Assembly: GCF_030453185.1 (NCBI RefSeq)
Contig: NZ_JAKDKW010000002.1
Coordinates: 1 to 64,000 of the forward strand
DNA: 64,000 bases
Source: Yaniella sp.
Lineage (GTDB): Bacteria; Actinomycetota; Actinomycetes; Actinomycetales; Micrococcaceae
Reading direction: 5' to 3'
Shown here: piece after piece, positions 56,808 to 64,000 of the stretch
Layout of the letters: every line of letters starts with the position of its first letter
Position numbering within the stretch: position 1 is the first letter of the stretch
Notes under the pieces: generated by a model
What the model saw: the letters and a program-made list of their open reading frames with translations, nothing else
Databases searched by the model: none
What the model was told of the DNA's origin: nothing
Position numbers and translations under genes: made by a program

Positions 56808-56839
56808 GGCGGCGTCCGGTAATTTTCCGGAGCGCCGCC
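56808..56839 (-). terminator. Hairpin between rpsO and pnp
   Basis: GGCGGCG-TCCGG (56808-56819) pairs with CCGGAGCGCCGCC (56827-56839) with one bulged base and a seven-base loop. It starts 18 bases after the rpsO stop. By analogy with other bacteria it may be both a leaky terminator and an RNA-processing site controlling pnp. GGTACC repeats at 56768 and 56777 form a second, smaller hairpin. Confidence 0.65.
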
Positions 56840-56856
56840 CCAATGTGTGTCTCACC

Positions 56857-57126
56857 TTATTTGCGCAGACCCAAACGTTCGATCAATGAACGGTAGCGTT
56901 CAATATTTTCGGAGTAGAGATACTGCAACATACGACGACGGCGACCAACCAGAGCCATCAGGCCACGGCGGGTGTGGTGGTCGTGTGGGTGATCCTTGAG
57001 GTGCGCAGTCAGATTCGAAATACGACGAGAAAGTACAGCAACCTGTACCTCCGGTGATCCGGTGTCACCTTCATGGGTGGCGTATTCGTCAATAATCTGC
57101 TGTTTTACTTCACGGGAAATCGACAT
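56857..57126 (-). CDS. rpsO: 30S ribosomal protein S15
   Basis: Binds the central domain of 16S rRNA. The 89-residue length and the [32 protein letters not shown] sequence are diagnostic. AAGGAG lies six bases before the ATG. A small hairpin (GGCCGA 57164-57169, TCGGCC 57174-57179) in the leader could take part in S15 autoregulation, but this is speculative. Confidence 0.97.
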   Translation of the reverse strand: MSISREVKQQIIDEYATHEGDTGSPEVQVAVLSRRISNLTAHLKDHPHDHHTRRGLMALVGRRRRMLQYLYSENIERYRSLIERLGLRK

Positions 57127-57230
57127 GAGAAACTCCTTGAGAGTTGTACCGCGTTCATTCAGAGGCCGAGTGTTCGGCCGGTGCCGCCACCGCGGACCGC
57201 AGCGTACACCAACGCTCTACGCTACCACCT

Positions 57231-58025
57231 TCACCCCGAAGCACCCAACTCAGTTCGCTCCATGCGCCACGCAGCTGTGACATAGGGAAGGCGAATACTC
57301 GCAGAGTGTCCATAACCCAGGTGTTCCAACAGGTACCAATTGAGGTTGTCATGCATACGTTTTCGTTGCTTGTCGTGTGTGCGAAGGTAGAACGCCCGGG
57401 ACATCATTAGGTGATGAATTTGTTCAACGGTCAGCTTTTGTTCCCAGCGCCACCACTCCCCCACAGGCTGGGTAAAGCTCGAGCTCAGCTCGGGTGGCTG
57501 TTCCACGGGGTGAATGTCTCCGGAGTGCATTATTTTGCACAGTCGCAGCACCCATGCTTGAGATGTATCGATTTGATGATGCACGATGCCGAAGACACCA
57601 TCGTCGGCAAGCAATTTGGATACTTTCCGACTACCTTGCGGCGTGTCGATCCAATGCCAAGACTGAGCCGCCACCACCAGGTGTGCTCGAGATTCCCACT
57701 TAGCAATGTCGAGGTTCTCGATTTTGGACACCACGGTTTCGACTTCTGGGTGTTCATTTGCTAAGACGGTCAGCATGTTAGCCGCTGGATCAACGGCCAC
57801 CACCTCCCAGCCCGCAGCGACCAGTTGTGCTGTAAACAGCCCTGTACCGGCGCCAAGGTCTATAGCAAGTCCTGGTTGACGTTGGCTCAGAAAATCTAGA
57901 ATTTCGGACTGATAACCGGGCCGCACACCGTGATAGAGGTCAGCCTGATCGGTGTCAAAGGCCAATGTGTATCGGTGACGGGTGTCCTGGCTGAGCTTTA
58001 GGGCGACAGTGGGACGGTTGGACAA
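57231..58025 (-). CDS. Class I SAM-dependent methyltransferase of unknown substrate
   Basis: Protein of 264 residues. Motif I is LAIDLGAGTGLFTAQL (about 53-68), VVAVDPAANML (about 75-85) is motif II, and LVVAAQSWHWID is motif III-like, typical of UbiE/COQ5- or trans-aconitate-type methyltransferases. A C-terminal alpha-rich part follows. TTG start at 58025 with GGAG ten bases upstream. It follows ribF by six bases. Confidence 0.82.
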   Translation of the reverse strand: MSNRPTVALKLSQDTRHRYTLAFDTDQADLYHGVRPGYQSEILDFLSQRQPGLAIDLGAGTGLFTAQLVAAGWEVVAVDPAANMLTVLANEHPEVETVVSKIENLDIAKWESRAHLVVAAQSWHWIDTPQGSRKVSKLLADDGVFGIVHHQIDTSQAWVLRLCKIMHSGDIHPVEQPPELSSSFTQPVGEWWRWEQKLTVEQIHHLMMSRAFYLRTHDKQRKRMHDNLNWYLLEHLGYGHSASIRLPYVTAAWRMERTELGASG

Positions 58026-58031
58026 TGACTT

Positions 58032-59012
58032 TTATCTCCGAGGTTGGGGTGCATCAATTTCAGGGGCTTTGCCGGATAAGATCTCGCCGGCTTGGCCGAC
58101 GTCTGCATCCATTTGTTCAATGAGATCGTCAATCCCCGTGAAGGCTTTCATACCCCGTAGACGTGCGACAAATTCAACTGCACAGTGCTGGCCATATAAG
58201 TTGAAGTCTTCGAGCACTTCTCCGTCGGGCCGATCAAAAATATGTGCTTCCACGGTCCGTACGATGTCATTAAACGTTGGGTTACTCCCCACCGATATGG
58301 CGGCGGGGAGTTGATTGCCACGTTCATCGGTGAACCAACCGGCGTATACTCCGTCCGCAGGGATCATGCCTTGTGAGTCTGAGGCAAAATTGGCGGTTGG
58401 AAAGCCGAGCTCGCGACCGCGGGCATGACCGTGGACGATTTCTCCTTCAACAGTATGGTAGCGACCAAGAATACGGCTAGCCTGAGCGACCTTGCCCGCT
58501 TCGAGGGTATCCCGCACCCACGTTGACGACCATCGCTCGGTTTCTCCGACGTCATCAACTTGGACGACGTCAAAGTTATGGGCCTTACCGAGTTTGCGCA
58601 GGGTGTTAATATCTCCGGTATTGCCGGCGCCGAAGCGGGTGTCCGAGCCGACTACGACAATACGTGCGTTGAGGGCCTCGACCAGAATATTCTCGACAAA
58701 CTCTTGGGCGGTTTGCGTGGCAAAGTCTAGGGTGTAGTGGATGACCAGAGTGGCGTCCAAGTTGCAGGATTCCAGTAGTCGGATTTTCTGCGGCAGTGAC
58801 ACGATCGGCACCAATGGTTCTTCGGGCAAGTGCACGAGCCGCGGGTGCGGGTCAAAGGTGACAGCGACCGATTGCAGGTCATGCTGTTTGGCGGTGTCGT
58901 CCACGAGTTTAAGCACTGCTCGGTGCCCTCGATGTACGCCGTCGAAGTTGCCTAGCGTCACCACAGACGGCGATGGGTGGCCGATTGCGGCGGTACCTGC
59001 CCAATATTGCAC
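58032..59012 (-). CDS. ribF: Bifunctional riboflavin kinase / FAD synthetase
   Basis: Makes FMN and FAD from riboflavin and ATP. The N-terminal nucleotidyltransferase domain (about 1-185) shows TLGNFDGVHRGHRAVL (18-33) and WSSTWVRDTL. The C-terminal kinase domain has GHARGRELGFPTAN (about 200-213) and NPTF. Length is 326 residues. Next-door truB and the two membrane proteins are usual actinobacterial neighbours. Confidence 0.95.
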   Translation of the reverse strand: MQYWAGTAAIGHPSPSVVTLGNFDGVHRGHRAVLKLVDDTAKQHDLQSVAVTFDPHPRLVHLPEEPLVPIVSLPQKIRLLESCNLDATLVIHYTLDFATQTAQEFVENILVEALNARIVVVGSDTRFGAGNTGDINTLRKLGKAHNFDVVQVDDVGETERWSSTWVRDTLEAGKVAQASRILGRYHTVEGEIVHGHARGRELGFPTANFASDSQGMIPADGVYAGWFTDERGNQLPAAISVGSNPTFNDIVRTVEAHIFDRPDGEVLEDFNLYGQHCAVEFVARLRGMKAFTGIDDLIEQMDADVGQAGEILSGKAPEIDAPQPRR

Positions 59013-59046
59013 TTGCTGTCTTCCTTTGCTTCGCGAGCGGTTGACT

Positions 59047-59454
59047 CTAGGTTAGCCGTTTTGGCCGGTGCTTATACAACCAATACAGGCCGATAATGGG
59101 CAAGATCAACGGGATGAATCCGTAACCTACCCCAAACGTAGACCACACGGTCGGCTGGGGGAACATTTCGGGAGCGAGCAACGACCACGCTCCAACGATT
59201 ATCACCCCAAGTAGTTCAAACCAGACGGCCAGGTGCGCGATCTGCCACGCTCGACGACCGGGTGTTGCCAGGGCGAAGGTTGCGATGATGTACACCAGAC
59301 CGGATAAGCCGGAAAGCATAAATGCAACGGGCGCTTCATCGAATTTTGATAACAGCTGGAATCCAGAGCGCCACGAGGCGGCCAACGCCAATATGGCGTA
59401 CACCATAACGAGAATGCGTCCGACTCCTGTGGTACGGCCTGAGGGCTCAGCCAT
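59047..59454 (-). CDS. Small integral membrane protein (four helices)
   Basis: Protein of 135 residues with about four membrane helices: 12-32, 45-65, 72-92 and 105-125. A short basic tail ends it. Actinobacteria often keep such proteins between truB and ribF; no function is known. Its ATG overlaps the preceding membrane-protein gene by eight bases, so the two are a translational unit. Confidence 0.75.
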   Translation of the reverse strand: MAEPSGRTTGVGRILVMVYAILALAASWRSGFQLLSKFDEAPVAFMLSGLSGLVYIIATFALATPGRRAWQIAHLAVWFELLGVIIVGAWSLLAPEMFPQPTVWSTFGVGYGFIPLILPIIGLYWLYKHRPKRLT

Positions 59455-59800
59455 GCCAAATCACCTGCAATCTGTGAATCATGACCAATACGGTGGGGCC
59501 AACAGCGGCCATGACCAGATTGGACCAGCGAGTTTTGTCGGTAATCCCCCAGAAGAACGCTATCGGGGGCAAGATCATGGCGGTGAAGATATAACCCCAG
59601 AATTCCCAGCCCGGTCCGTTTAACGGGATGGGTGAGATCAGGGCATACACAGCATACACCGCGAGATACAGTTCAACTGCGGCCAATGAGAGGATCGAAG
59701 AGTCTGCCGGGTGATTCCGGAAAATGGTAGCGATAATGCATATGACCGCTGAGAGAGCGCCAATAGTCGCGCCGGTAATGAACCAGCCGTTGAGAATCAT
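59447..59800 (-). CDS. Small integral membrane protein (four helices)
   Basis: Protein of 117 residues with four hydrophobic helices and almost no soluble part. It follows truB with a four-base overlap (ATGA) and itself overlaps the next membrane-protein gene. No family was recognised. The tight packing suggests it is co-expressed with truB and ribF and may pair with its neighbour in the membrane. Confidence 0.72.
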   Translation of the reverse strand: MILNGWFITGATIGALSAVICIIATIFRNHPADSSILSLAAVELYLAVYAVYALISPIPLNGPGWEFWGYIFTAMILPPIAFFWGITDKTRWSNLVMAAVGPTVLVMIHRLQVIWHG

Positions 59801-60717
59801 GCCGGTGCTCCGGTGATATCTTCCATTGTGGAGAATACAATTTCCGGTTTGGACTCTATCTTGCCAGCGCGTTCGGCATCTGTAATCAAGGCAATGACCT
59901 TGCCTTTGTCCAAATGCGCCGCAAGAAGTTCTGTGGAATCCGACGCGGTAATACGCCGACCGTGTACGAGATCTGTTGCTTCGGCTTCGCTGACAGTCCG
60001 CGTTGGAAATAGTTTTGCGGCCGCCGTAGAAATATCGGTGTAGCGGAATTCTTTTCCGAGTTGTTCTAGAGTAACAGCGTTATCGACATGGTAGGGGCCG
60101 ACCGCTGTACGTCGTAGGGCGGTCAGGTAGCCACCGGTTTGTAATGCTTCACCAATGTCTCTGGCTAACGCACGGATGTATGTTCCAGGTGTGCAGACCA
60201 CTTCGACATCGACGTCTATGGTCTTGCCATCGTGGGCTCTACGAATCGCTTCGATATCAAAGCACTGGATGGTGACTTCACGAGATGGGATTTCAACGGT
60301 CTCACCGTCGCGCACCCGCTGATAGGCACGTTTACCATCGATTTTGATAGCCGAAACTGCTGACGGCACCTGCTGAATGGTCCCGGTGAGGTCGTTGATG
60401 GCGCGTTCAATGTCGTCGACGGTGACGGCATTTGCTAGTCGAGTTTGAACGATCTCGCCGTCAGCGTCGTCTGTCGAGGTGTTGTGTCCAAGGCGAATCG
60501 TTGCCCGGTACGTTTTGGTGGTTTCCACGATGTAGGTGAGCAGACGGGTGGCCTTGTTGAACCCGATGACCAACATTCCTGTAGCCATCGGGTCCAGCGT
60601 GCCGGCATGGCCCACTTTTCGGGTACCGGCAATTTTGCGGGTGCGAGACACCACATCGTGGGATGTCCAACCCGCAGGTTTGTCTACCAGTATCAGTCCC
60701 GAAACGAGTCCAGCCAT
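59797..60717 (-). CDS. truB: tRNA pseudouridine-55 synthase
   Basis: Forms pseudouridine at position 55 of tRNA. The catalytic aspartate lies in GHAGTLDPMATGML (about residues 36-49), with IDGKRAY and GTYIRALARDIGEAL following and a C-terminal PUA-like part. Length is 306 residues. AAGGAA lies seven bases before the ATG at 60717; an upstream in-frame start overlaps rbfA. Confidence 0.95.
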   Translation of the reverse strand: MAGLVSGLILVDKPAGWTSHDVVSRTRKIAGTRKVGHAGTLDPMATGMLVIGFNKATRLLTYIVETTKTYRATIRLGHNTSTDDADGEIVQTRLANAVTVDDIERAINDLTGTIQQVPSAVSAIKIDGKRAYQRVRDGETVEIPSREVTIQCFDIEAIRRAHDGKTIDVDVEVVCTPGTYIRALARDIGEALQTGGYLTALRRTAVGPYHVDNAVTLEQLGKEFRYTDISTAAAKLFPTRTVSEAEATDLVHGRRITASDSTELLAAHLDKGKVIALITDAERAGKIESKPEIVFSTMEDITGAPA

Positions 60718-60721
60718 GTTG

Positions 60722-61135
60722 TTATTCCTTGTAAGGGTCTTCGTCGCCCGCATAGGTTGCGGAATCGCGTTGAGCAGCGATTTCTGCATCCCGTGCTTTG
60801 GCTTCGCGCAATACTTCTTCTAGTTGTGCTGCACTTTCGGGAACCGTGTCGCGGATGAGTTCCAAGGTTGGAACCAAACGGATGTTGAGGCCTCGACCCA
60901 TTTCACGGCGTAACAGGCCACGGTTTTCTTCCATTGCACGGTGTGCACTGGCTACCGCTTCTTCATCGCCAAAGACGGTGTAGTACACGGTTGCCTGCTG
61001 CAGGTCGTTGGTGACACGAGCCTCGGTGAGGGTTACGTTGTCAATACGATCGTCCTTGATCGTTTTCTGCAAGGCTTCAGCGAGGATAACTTTGATCCGT
61101 TGTGCCAAGCGTGCGGCACGTGTGTGATCTGCCAT
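60722..61135 (-). CDS. rbfA: Ribosome-binding factor A
   Basis: 30S maturation factor of 137 residues with a KH-type fold. ARLAQRIKVILAEALQKTIKD begins the protein and LGRGLNIRLVPTLEL-like RREMGRGLNIRLVPTLELIRD forms the core. AGGAG lies seven bases before the ATG. It sits between infB and truB as in most bacteria, and its stop is four bases before the truB ATG. Confidence 0.94.
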   Translation of the reverse strand: MADHTRAARLAQRIKVILAEALQKTIKDDRIDNVTLTEARVTNDLQQATVYYTVFGDEEAVASAHRAMEENRGLLRREMGRGLNIRLVPTLELIRDTVPESAAQLEEVLREAKARDAEIAAQRDSATYAGDEDPYKE

Positions 61136-61157
61136 TGTAGATCTCCTGAGGTATGGG

Positions 61158-61188
61158 CCCGCGGCGCCCCGGTCTGGAGCGCCGCGGG
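61158..61188 (-). terminator. GC-rich hairpin between infB and rbfA
   Basis: CCCGCGGCGC (61158-61167) pairs perfectly with GCGCCGCGGG (61179-61188), nine bases after the infB stop. There is no U-run. It probably dampens transcription or stabilises the infB 3' end and does not fully separate the genes. Confidence 0.55.
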
Positions 61189-61196
61189 TGTGCAAA

Positions 61197-64000
61197 TTAG
61201 TCGCGTGGCTTCTCTTGCATCTCGTAGTTTTCGATGATGTCGCCTTCGCGGATGTCGTTGATCTTGCCAAGTCCAATACCGCATTCGAAGCCCTCGCGAA
61301 CTTCGGTGACATCGTCGGTGAAACGACGTAGCGAGGTAACCGTCACGTTATCGCCGACCACCTTGCCGTCACGCAGCAAGCGCGCCTGAGTGTTGCGGCG
61401 CATGATGCCCGATGAAACCATCGAACCGGCAATAGTACCGGCCTTCGATGAACGGAAGATCTCGCGGACTTCGGCGCGGCCGAGGACCACTTCTTCGTAG
61501 ATCGGCTTGAGCATGCCCTTGAGTGCCAGTTCGATGTCGTCAATGACGTCGTAGATGACATTGTAGAAGCGCATATCGACGCCTTCTTCATCCGCGATTT
61601 CGTTGACGCGCTCAGCTGGACGCACGTTGAACCCGATGATAATAGCGTTATCAACGGTTGCCAGGTTGACGTCGTTCTGTGTGATTGCACCGACACCGCG
61701 GTGGATAACACGTAATTGAACTTCGTCTTCTCCGCCAACATCGACCTGCATGAGCGAATCTTCGAGTGCTTCAACAGGACCGGATGCGTCACCTTTGATA
61801 ATGAGGTTGAGCGTATCCAGTTTGCCTTCGGCAACTGCCTGATCGAACTCTTCCAGAGTGATGCGTTTACGACGACGAGCCAGTGTTGCGTTGCGCTTGA
61901 CTGTTTCACGACGCTCCGCAATCTGACGTGCAGTGCGTTCGTCGTTGGTTACCAAGAAGACGTCGCCTGCACGTGGCACGCTGGACAGGCCGAGGACCTG
62001 CACCGGACGTGATGGGAGGGCTTCGCTGACGGTTTCGCCATATTCGTCGAACATCGCACGAACACGACCGTGTGCATCTCCGACTACCACGGTATCGCCA
62101 ACACGCAGCGTACCGGTTTGGACAAGCACCGTAGCCACAGGACCGCGGCCACGATCGAGGTTGGCTTCAATAGCCACACCGCGTGCGTCACGATCTGGGT
62201 TTGCGTTGAGTTCAAGTGCGGCGTCTGCCGTCAGGAGGACCGACTCAAGCAGACCGTCAATATTCTGGTTCTGGAGGGCCGATATTTCCACGAACATGGT
62301 GTCGCCACCGTATTCTTCAGGAACCAGGCCGTATTCGGAGAGCTCAGCGCGGATACGATCCGGGTTCGCGCCTTCCTTGTCGACCTTGTTAATGGCCACC
62401 ACGATCGGTACTTCAGCGGCTTTGGCATGGTTGAGCGCTTCAATTGTCTGCGGCATAACGCCGTCATCAGCTGCTACTACCAGCACGGCAATGTCAGTGA
62501 CTTTGGCACCGCGGGCACGCATGGCGGTAAACGCCTCGTGGCCCGGAGTATCAATGATTGTCACCGCACGGTCTTTACCTTCGTGTTGAACATCAACCTG
62601 GTAAGCACCGATGTGCTGGGTAATACCGCCGGCTTCAGATTCGCGAACCCGTGCTTTACGAATCGCATCCAAAGTACGGGTTTTACCGTGGTCAACGTGA
62701 CCCATTACAGTCACCACGGCAGGACGAGCGATCATGTCTTCTGCAGCGTCTTTGTCATCCAAATCGATGTCAAAGTCGTCAAGAATTTCACGGTCTTCAT
62801 CTTCTGGGGAGACGATCTCGACTTTATAGCCGATCTCAGCGCCCAATACCTCAAAGGTGGCCTCATCCAGCGACTGGTTCGTGGTAGCCATTTCACCAAG
62901 GTGGAATAGCACAGTCACCAGTGCTGCCGGGTCTGCCTTAATTTTGTCGGCAAGATCAGCAATGGAAGAACCACGGCGAAGACGAATAACAGTATTGCCG
63001 TCGCCCCTAGGGACGTTCACGCCACCGATTACCGGTGCCTGCTGATGCTGATCGTCATTACGCTGACGTCTCTTCGAACGGCGACGACGACCAGTCTGCG
63101 GGCCGCGACCGAATGCACCCTGAGGTGAACCGCGACCAGGACCACGGCGTGGACCTCCGCCACCGCGACGTGGGCCGCCACGGCCTGCGTCTGCTGGTGT
63201 AGGTTTCTGGATCTGGTCCGGCATCATTGCTGGTGTTGGGCGTGGGCCAGACTCGCGTGGCTGCTGTGGCTTCGCACCAGGCTTTTGACCTGGTTTAGGT
63301 CCTGCCTTGGCAGGGCCTTTACTTGGCCCTGGCTTCGGCGCTCCACGACCAGCGGGACGTGGGCCTCCACCGCGTTCTTGACGCATGCCCTGTTGTGGGG
63401 CGAACGGGTTGTTCCCCGGACGTGGCCCCCCACCGCGTGGGCCAGGACGTGGCGCTGTGGTGTCTTGTTTGGCTTGGAAAGGATTGTTGCCTGGGCGTGC
63501 TGCTCCTGGTTTTGGAGCAGCCTTTGGACCTGGTTTTGGAGCTGCCGGCTTTGCGGCAGGCTTCGGGGTGGCAGGCTTTGCCTCAGGTTCTGGTTCCACG
63601 GGCTGTGGTTCTGCAGGTTTGGGTTCTGCAGGTTTGGGTTCGGCAGGTTTCGCAGCTGGTTTTGGCGCTTTTTCTTCGGGCGCTTCAGCTTGCGGTTCAG
63701 GTTTCGGTGCTGCGGCCTTCGGCTCTTCAGCCGGCGCTTTGGCTTGTTCCGCTTTCGGTGCAGCAGGCTTTGCCGGCTTAGGTTTCGGAGCGGCAGGCTT
63801 AGCTGGCTGCGGTTTTGCAGCCGGTTTTGCAGCCGGTTTTGGCTTCTCCTCAGGTGCCGCATTTTCAAATTCGGCACGCAGGCGTTTCACCACTGGTGGT
63901 TCAATAGTTGAGGAAGCTGAAGATACAAACTCGCCAATTTCTTCGAGTTTGCTCAGCGCCTCGCGGGAAGGAATCCCAAGTTGCTTGGCAACTTCGTGGA
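61197..64000 (-). CDS. infB: Translation initiation factor IF-2 (5' end beyond window)
   Basis: GTPase that places initiator tRNA on the ribosome. The frame stays open to the window edge and still reads IF2 N-terminal sequence there ([20 protein letters not shown]), so the true start lies outside. A long Ala/Pro/Lys-rich linker, then a Gly/Arg/Pro-rich part, lead to the G domain with GHVDHGKT (G1), DTPGHEAF (G3) and NKVD (G4), followed by domains II, III and C. At least 934 residues are present. The linker is partly coded by tandem repeats at 63607-63651. Confidence 0.96.
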   Translation of the reverse strand, partial: HEVAKQLGIPSREALSKLEEIGEFVSSASSTIEPPVVKRLRAEFENAAPEEKPKPAAKPAAKPQPAKPAAPKPKPAKPAAPKAEQAKAPAEEPKAAAPKPEPQAEAPEEKAPKPAAKPAEPKPAEPKPAEPQPVEPEPEAKPATPKPAAKPAAPKPGPKAAPKPGAARPGNNPFQAKQDTTAPRPGPRGGGPRPGNNPFAPQQGMRQERGGGPRPAGRGAPKPGPSKGPAKAGPKPGQKPGAKPQQPRESGPRPTPAMMPDQIQKPTPADAGRGGPRRGGGGPRRGPGRGSPQGAFGRGPQTGRRRRSKRRQRNDDQHQQAPVIGGVNVPRGDGNTVIRLRRGSSIADLADKIKADPAALVTVLFHLGEMATTNQSLDEATFEVLGAEIGYKVEIVSPEDEDREILDDFDIDLDDKDAAEDMIARPAVVTVMGHVDHGKTRTLDAIRKARVRESEAGGITQHIGAYQVDVQHEGKDRAVTIIDTPGHEAFTAMRARGAKVTDIAVLVVAADDGVMPQTIEALNHAKAAEVPIVVAINKVDKEGANPDRIRAELSEYGLVPEEYGGDTMFVEISALQNQNIDGLLESVLLTADAALELNANPDRDARGVAIEANLDRGRGPVATVLVQTGTLRVGDTVVVGDAHGRVRAMFDEYGETVSEALPSRPVQVLGLSSVPRAGDVFLVTNDERTARQIAERRETVKRNATLARRRKRITLEEFDQAVAEGKLDTLNLIIKGDASGPVEALEDSLMQVDVGGEDEVQLRVIHRGVGAITQNDVNLATVDNAIIIGFNVRPAERVNEIADEEGVDMRFYNVIYDVIDDIELALKGMLKPIYEEVVLGRAEVREIFRSSKAGTIAGSMVSSGIMRRNTQARLLRDGKVVGDNVTVTSLRRFTDDVTEVREGFECGIGLGKINDIREGDIIENYEMQEKPRD
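63607..63651 (-). repeat. 15-bp tandem repeat in the infB linker
   Basis: Three near-identical 15-base units (GGTTCTGCAGGTTTG on the plus strand; 63607-63621, 63622-63636, 63637-63651 with two changes) encode repeated PAEPK pentapeptides. A 12-base repeat unit also recurs near 63811-63840. Such repeats expand and contract easily, so strain variation is expected. Confidence 0.85.

Noticed and set aside
61933..63911. Long plus-strand open frames opposite infB (279, 218 and 208 codons)
   Set aside because: They are antisense shadows of the conserved infB frame; their composition mirrors the Ala/Pro/Lys linker and no domain is visible.

Overview
This window is a stretch of chromosome from an actinobacterium of the order Micrococcales, most like the Micrococcaceae. 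The evidence is gene order: infB-rbfA-truB-ribF-rpsO-pnp-dapB-dapA-rnj-ftsK-pgsA-cinA-clgR-DUF3046-recA-recX-miaB-miaA-dapF-hflX-dinG-his-priA-pheST-argCJBDFR-tyrS. Other actinobacterial marks are a PriA-type HisA, ClgR, DUF3046, acyl-CoA carboxylases and a HelD/HelR-type helicase. Base composition looks moderate for this group (mid-50s % G+C by eye). The species cannot be fixed from the sequence alone. I see no tRNA, rRNA, CRISPR array, insertion sequence or prophage.

Layout. 1-3.8 kb: tyrS and a HelD/HelR-type helicase. 3.9-12.9 kb: arginine genes on the minus strand (argC-J-B-D-F-R, then argH), interrupted by a plus-strand ankyrin protein and a lipoprotein; argG is absent. 13-18 kb: quinone oxidoreductase, pheST and a 48-residue membrane peptide. 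18-26.6 kb: a branched-chain (leucine) catabolism island with an acyl-CoA synthetase, a TetR regulator, and a divergent five-gene operon (carboxylase beta and alpha, acyl-CoA dehydrogenase, MaoC hydratase, CitE-like lyase). 26.6-29.6 kb: MutT, then a luciferase-like monooxygenase / FMN reductase / MarR trio behind two palindromic operators. 29.6-34 kb: hisC-B-H-(small membrane protein)-priA-sseB with no hisD. 34-45.5 kb: a LysM protein, dinG, hflX, an rRNA-type methyltransferase, a DapF homologue without catalytic cysteines, miaA, miaB, recX, recA, DUF3046, clgR and cinA. 45.5-64 kb: pgsA, ftsK, RNase J, dapA, dapB, pnp, rpsO, ribF, truB, rbfA and the 3' part of infB, which runs off the right edge.

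How the genes work together. The right half is a housekeeping block for translation initiation, RNA processing and decay (infB, rbfA, truB, rpsO, pnp, rnj), cell wall and lysine supply (dapA, dapB) and chromosome segregation or repair (ftsK, recA, recX). The left half is biosynthetic (arginine, histidine, aminoacyl-tRNA) plus leucine and fatty-acid catabolism.

The most unusual points are: the full-length DapF homologue in the normal dapF position with both catalytic cysteines replaced; two copies of a 20-bp palindromic operator in front of the monooxygenase/reductase/MarR trio; three perfect CACA/TGTG-type palindromes in the cinA-clgR gap; DnaA-box-like sites but no visible SOS box before recA; and two small membrane-protein genes tucked into the pheST and his operons.
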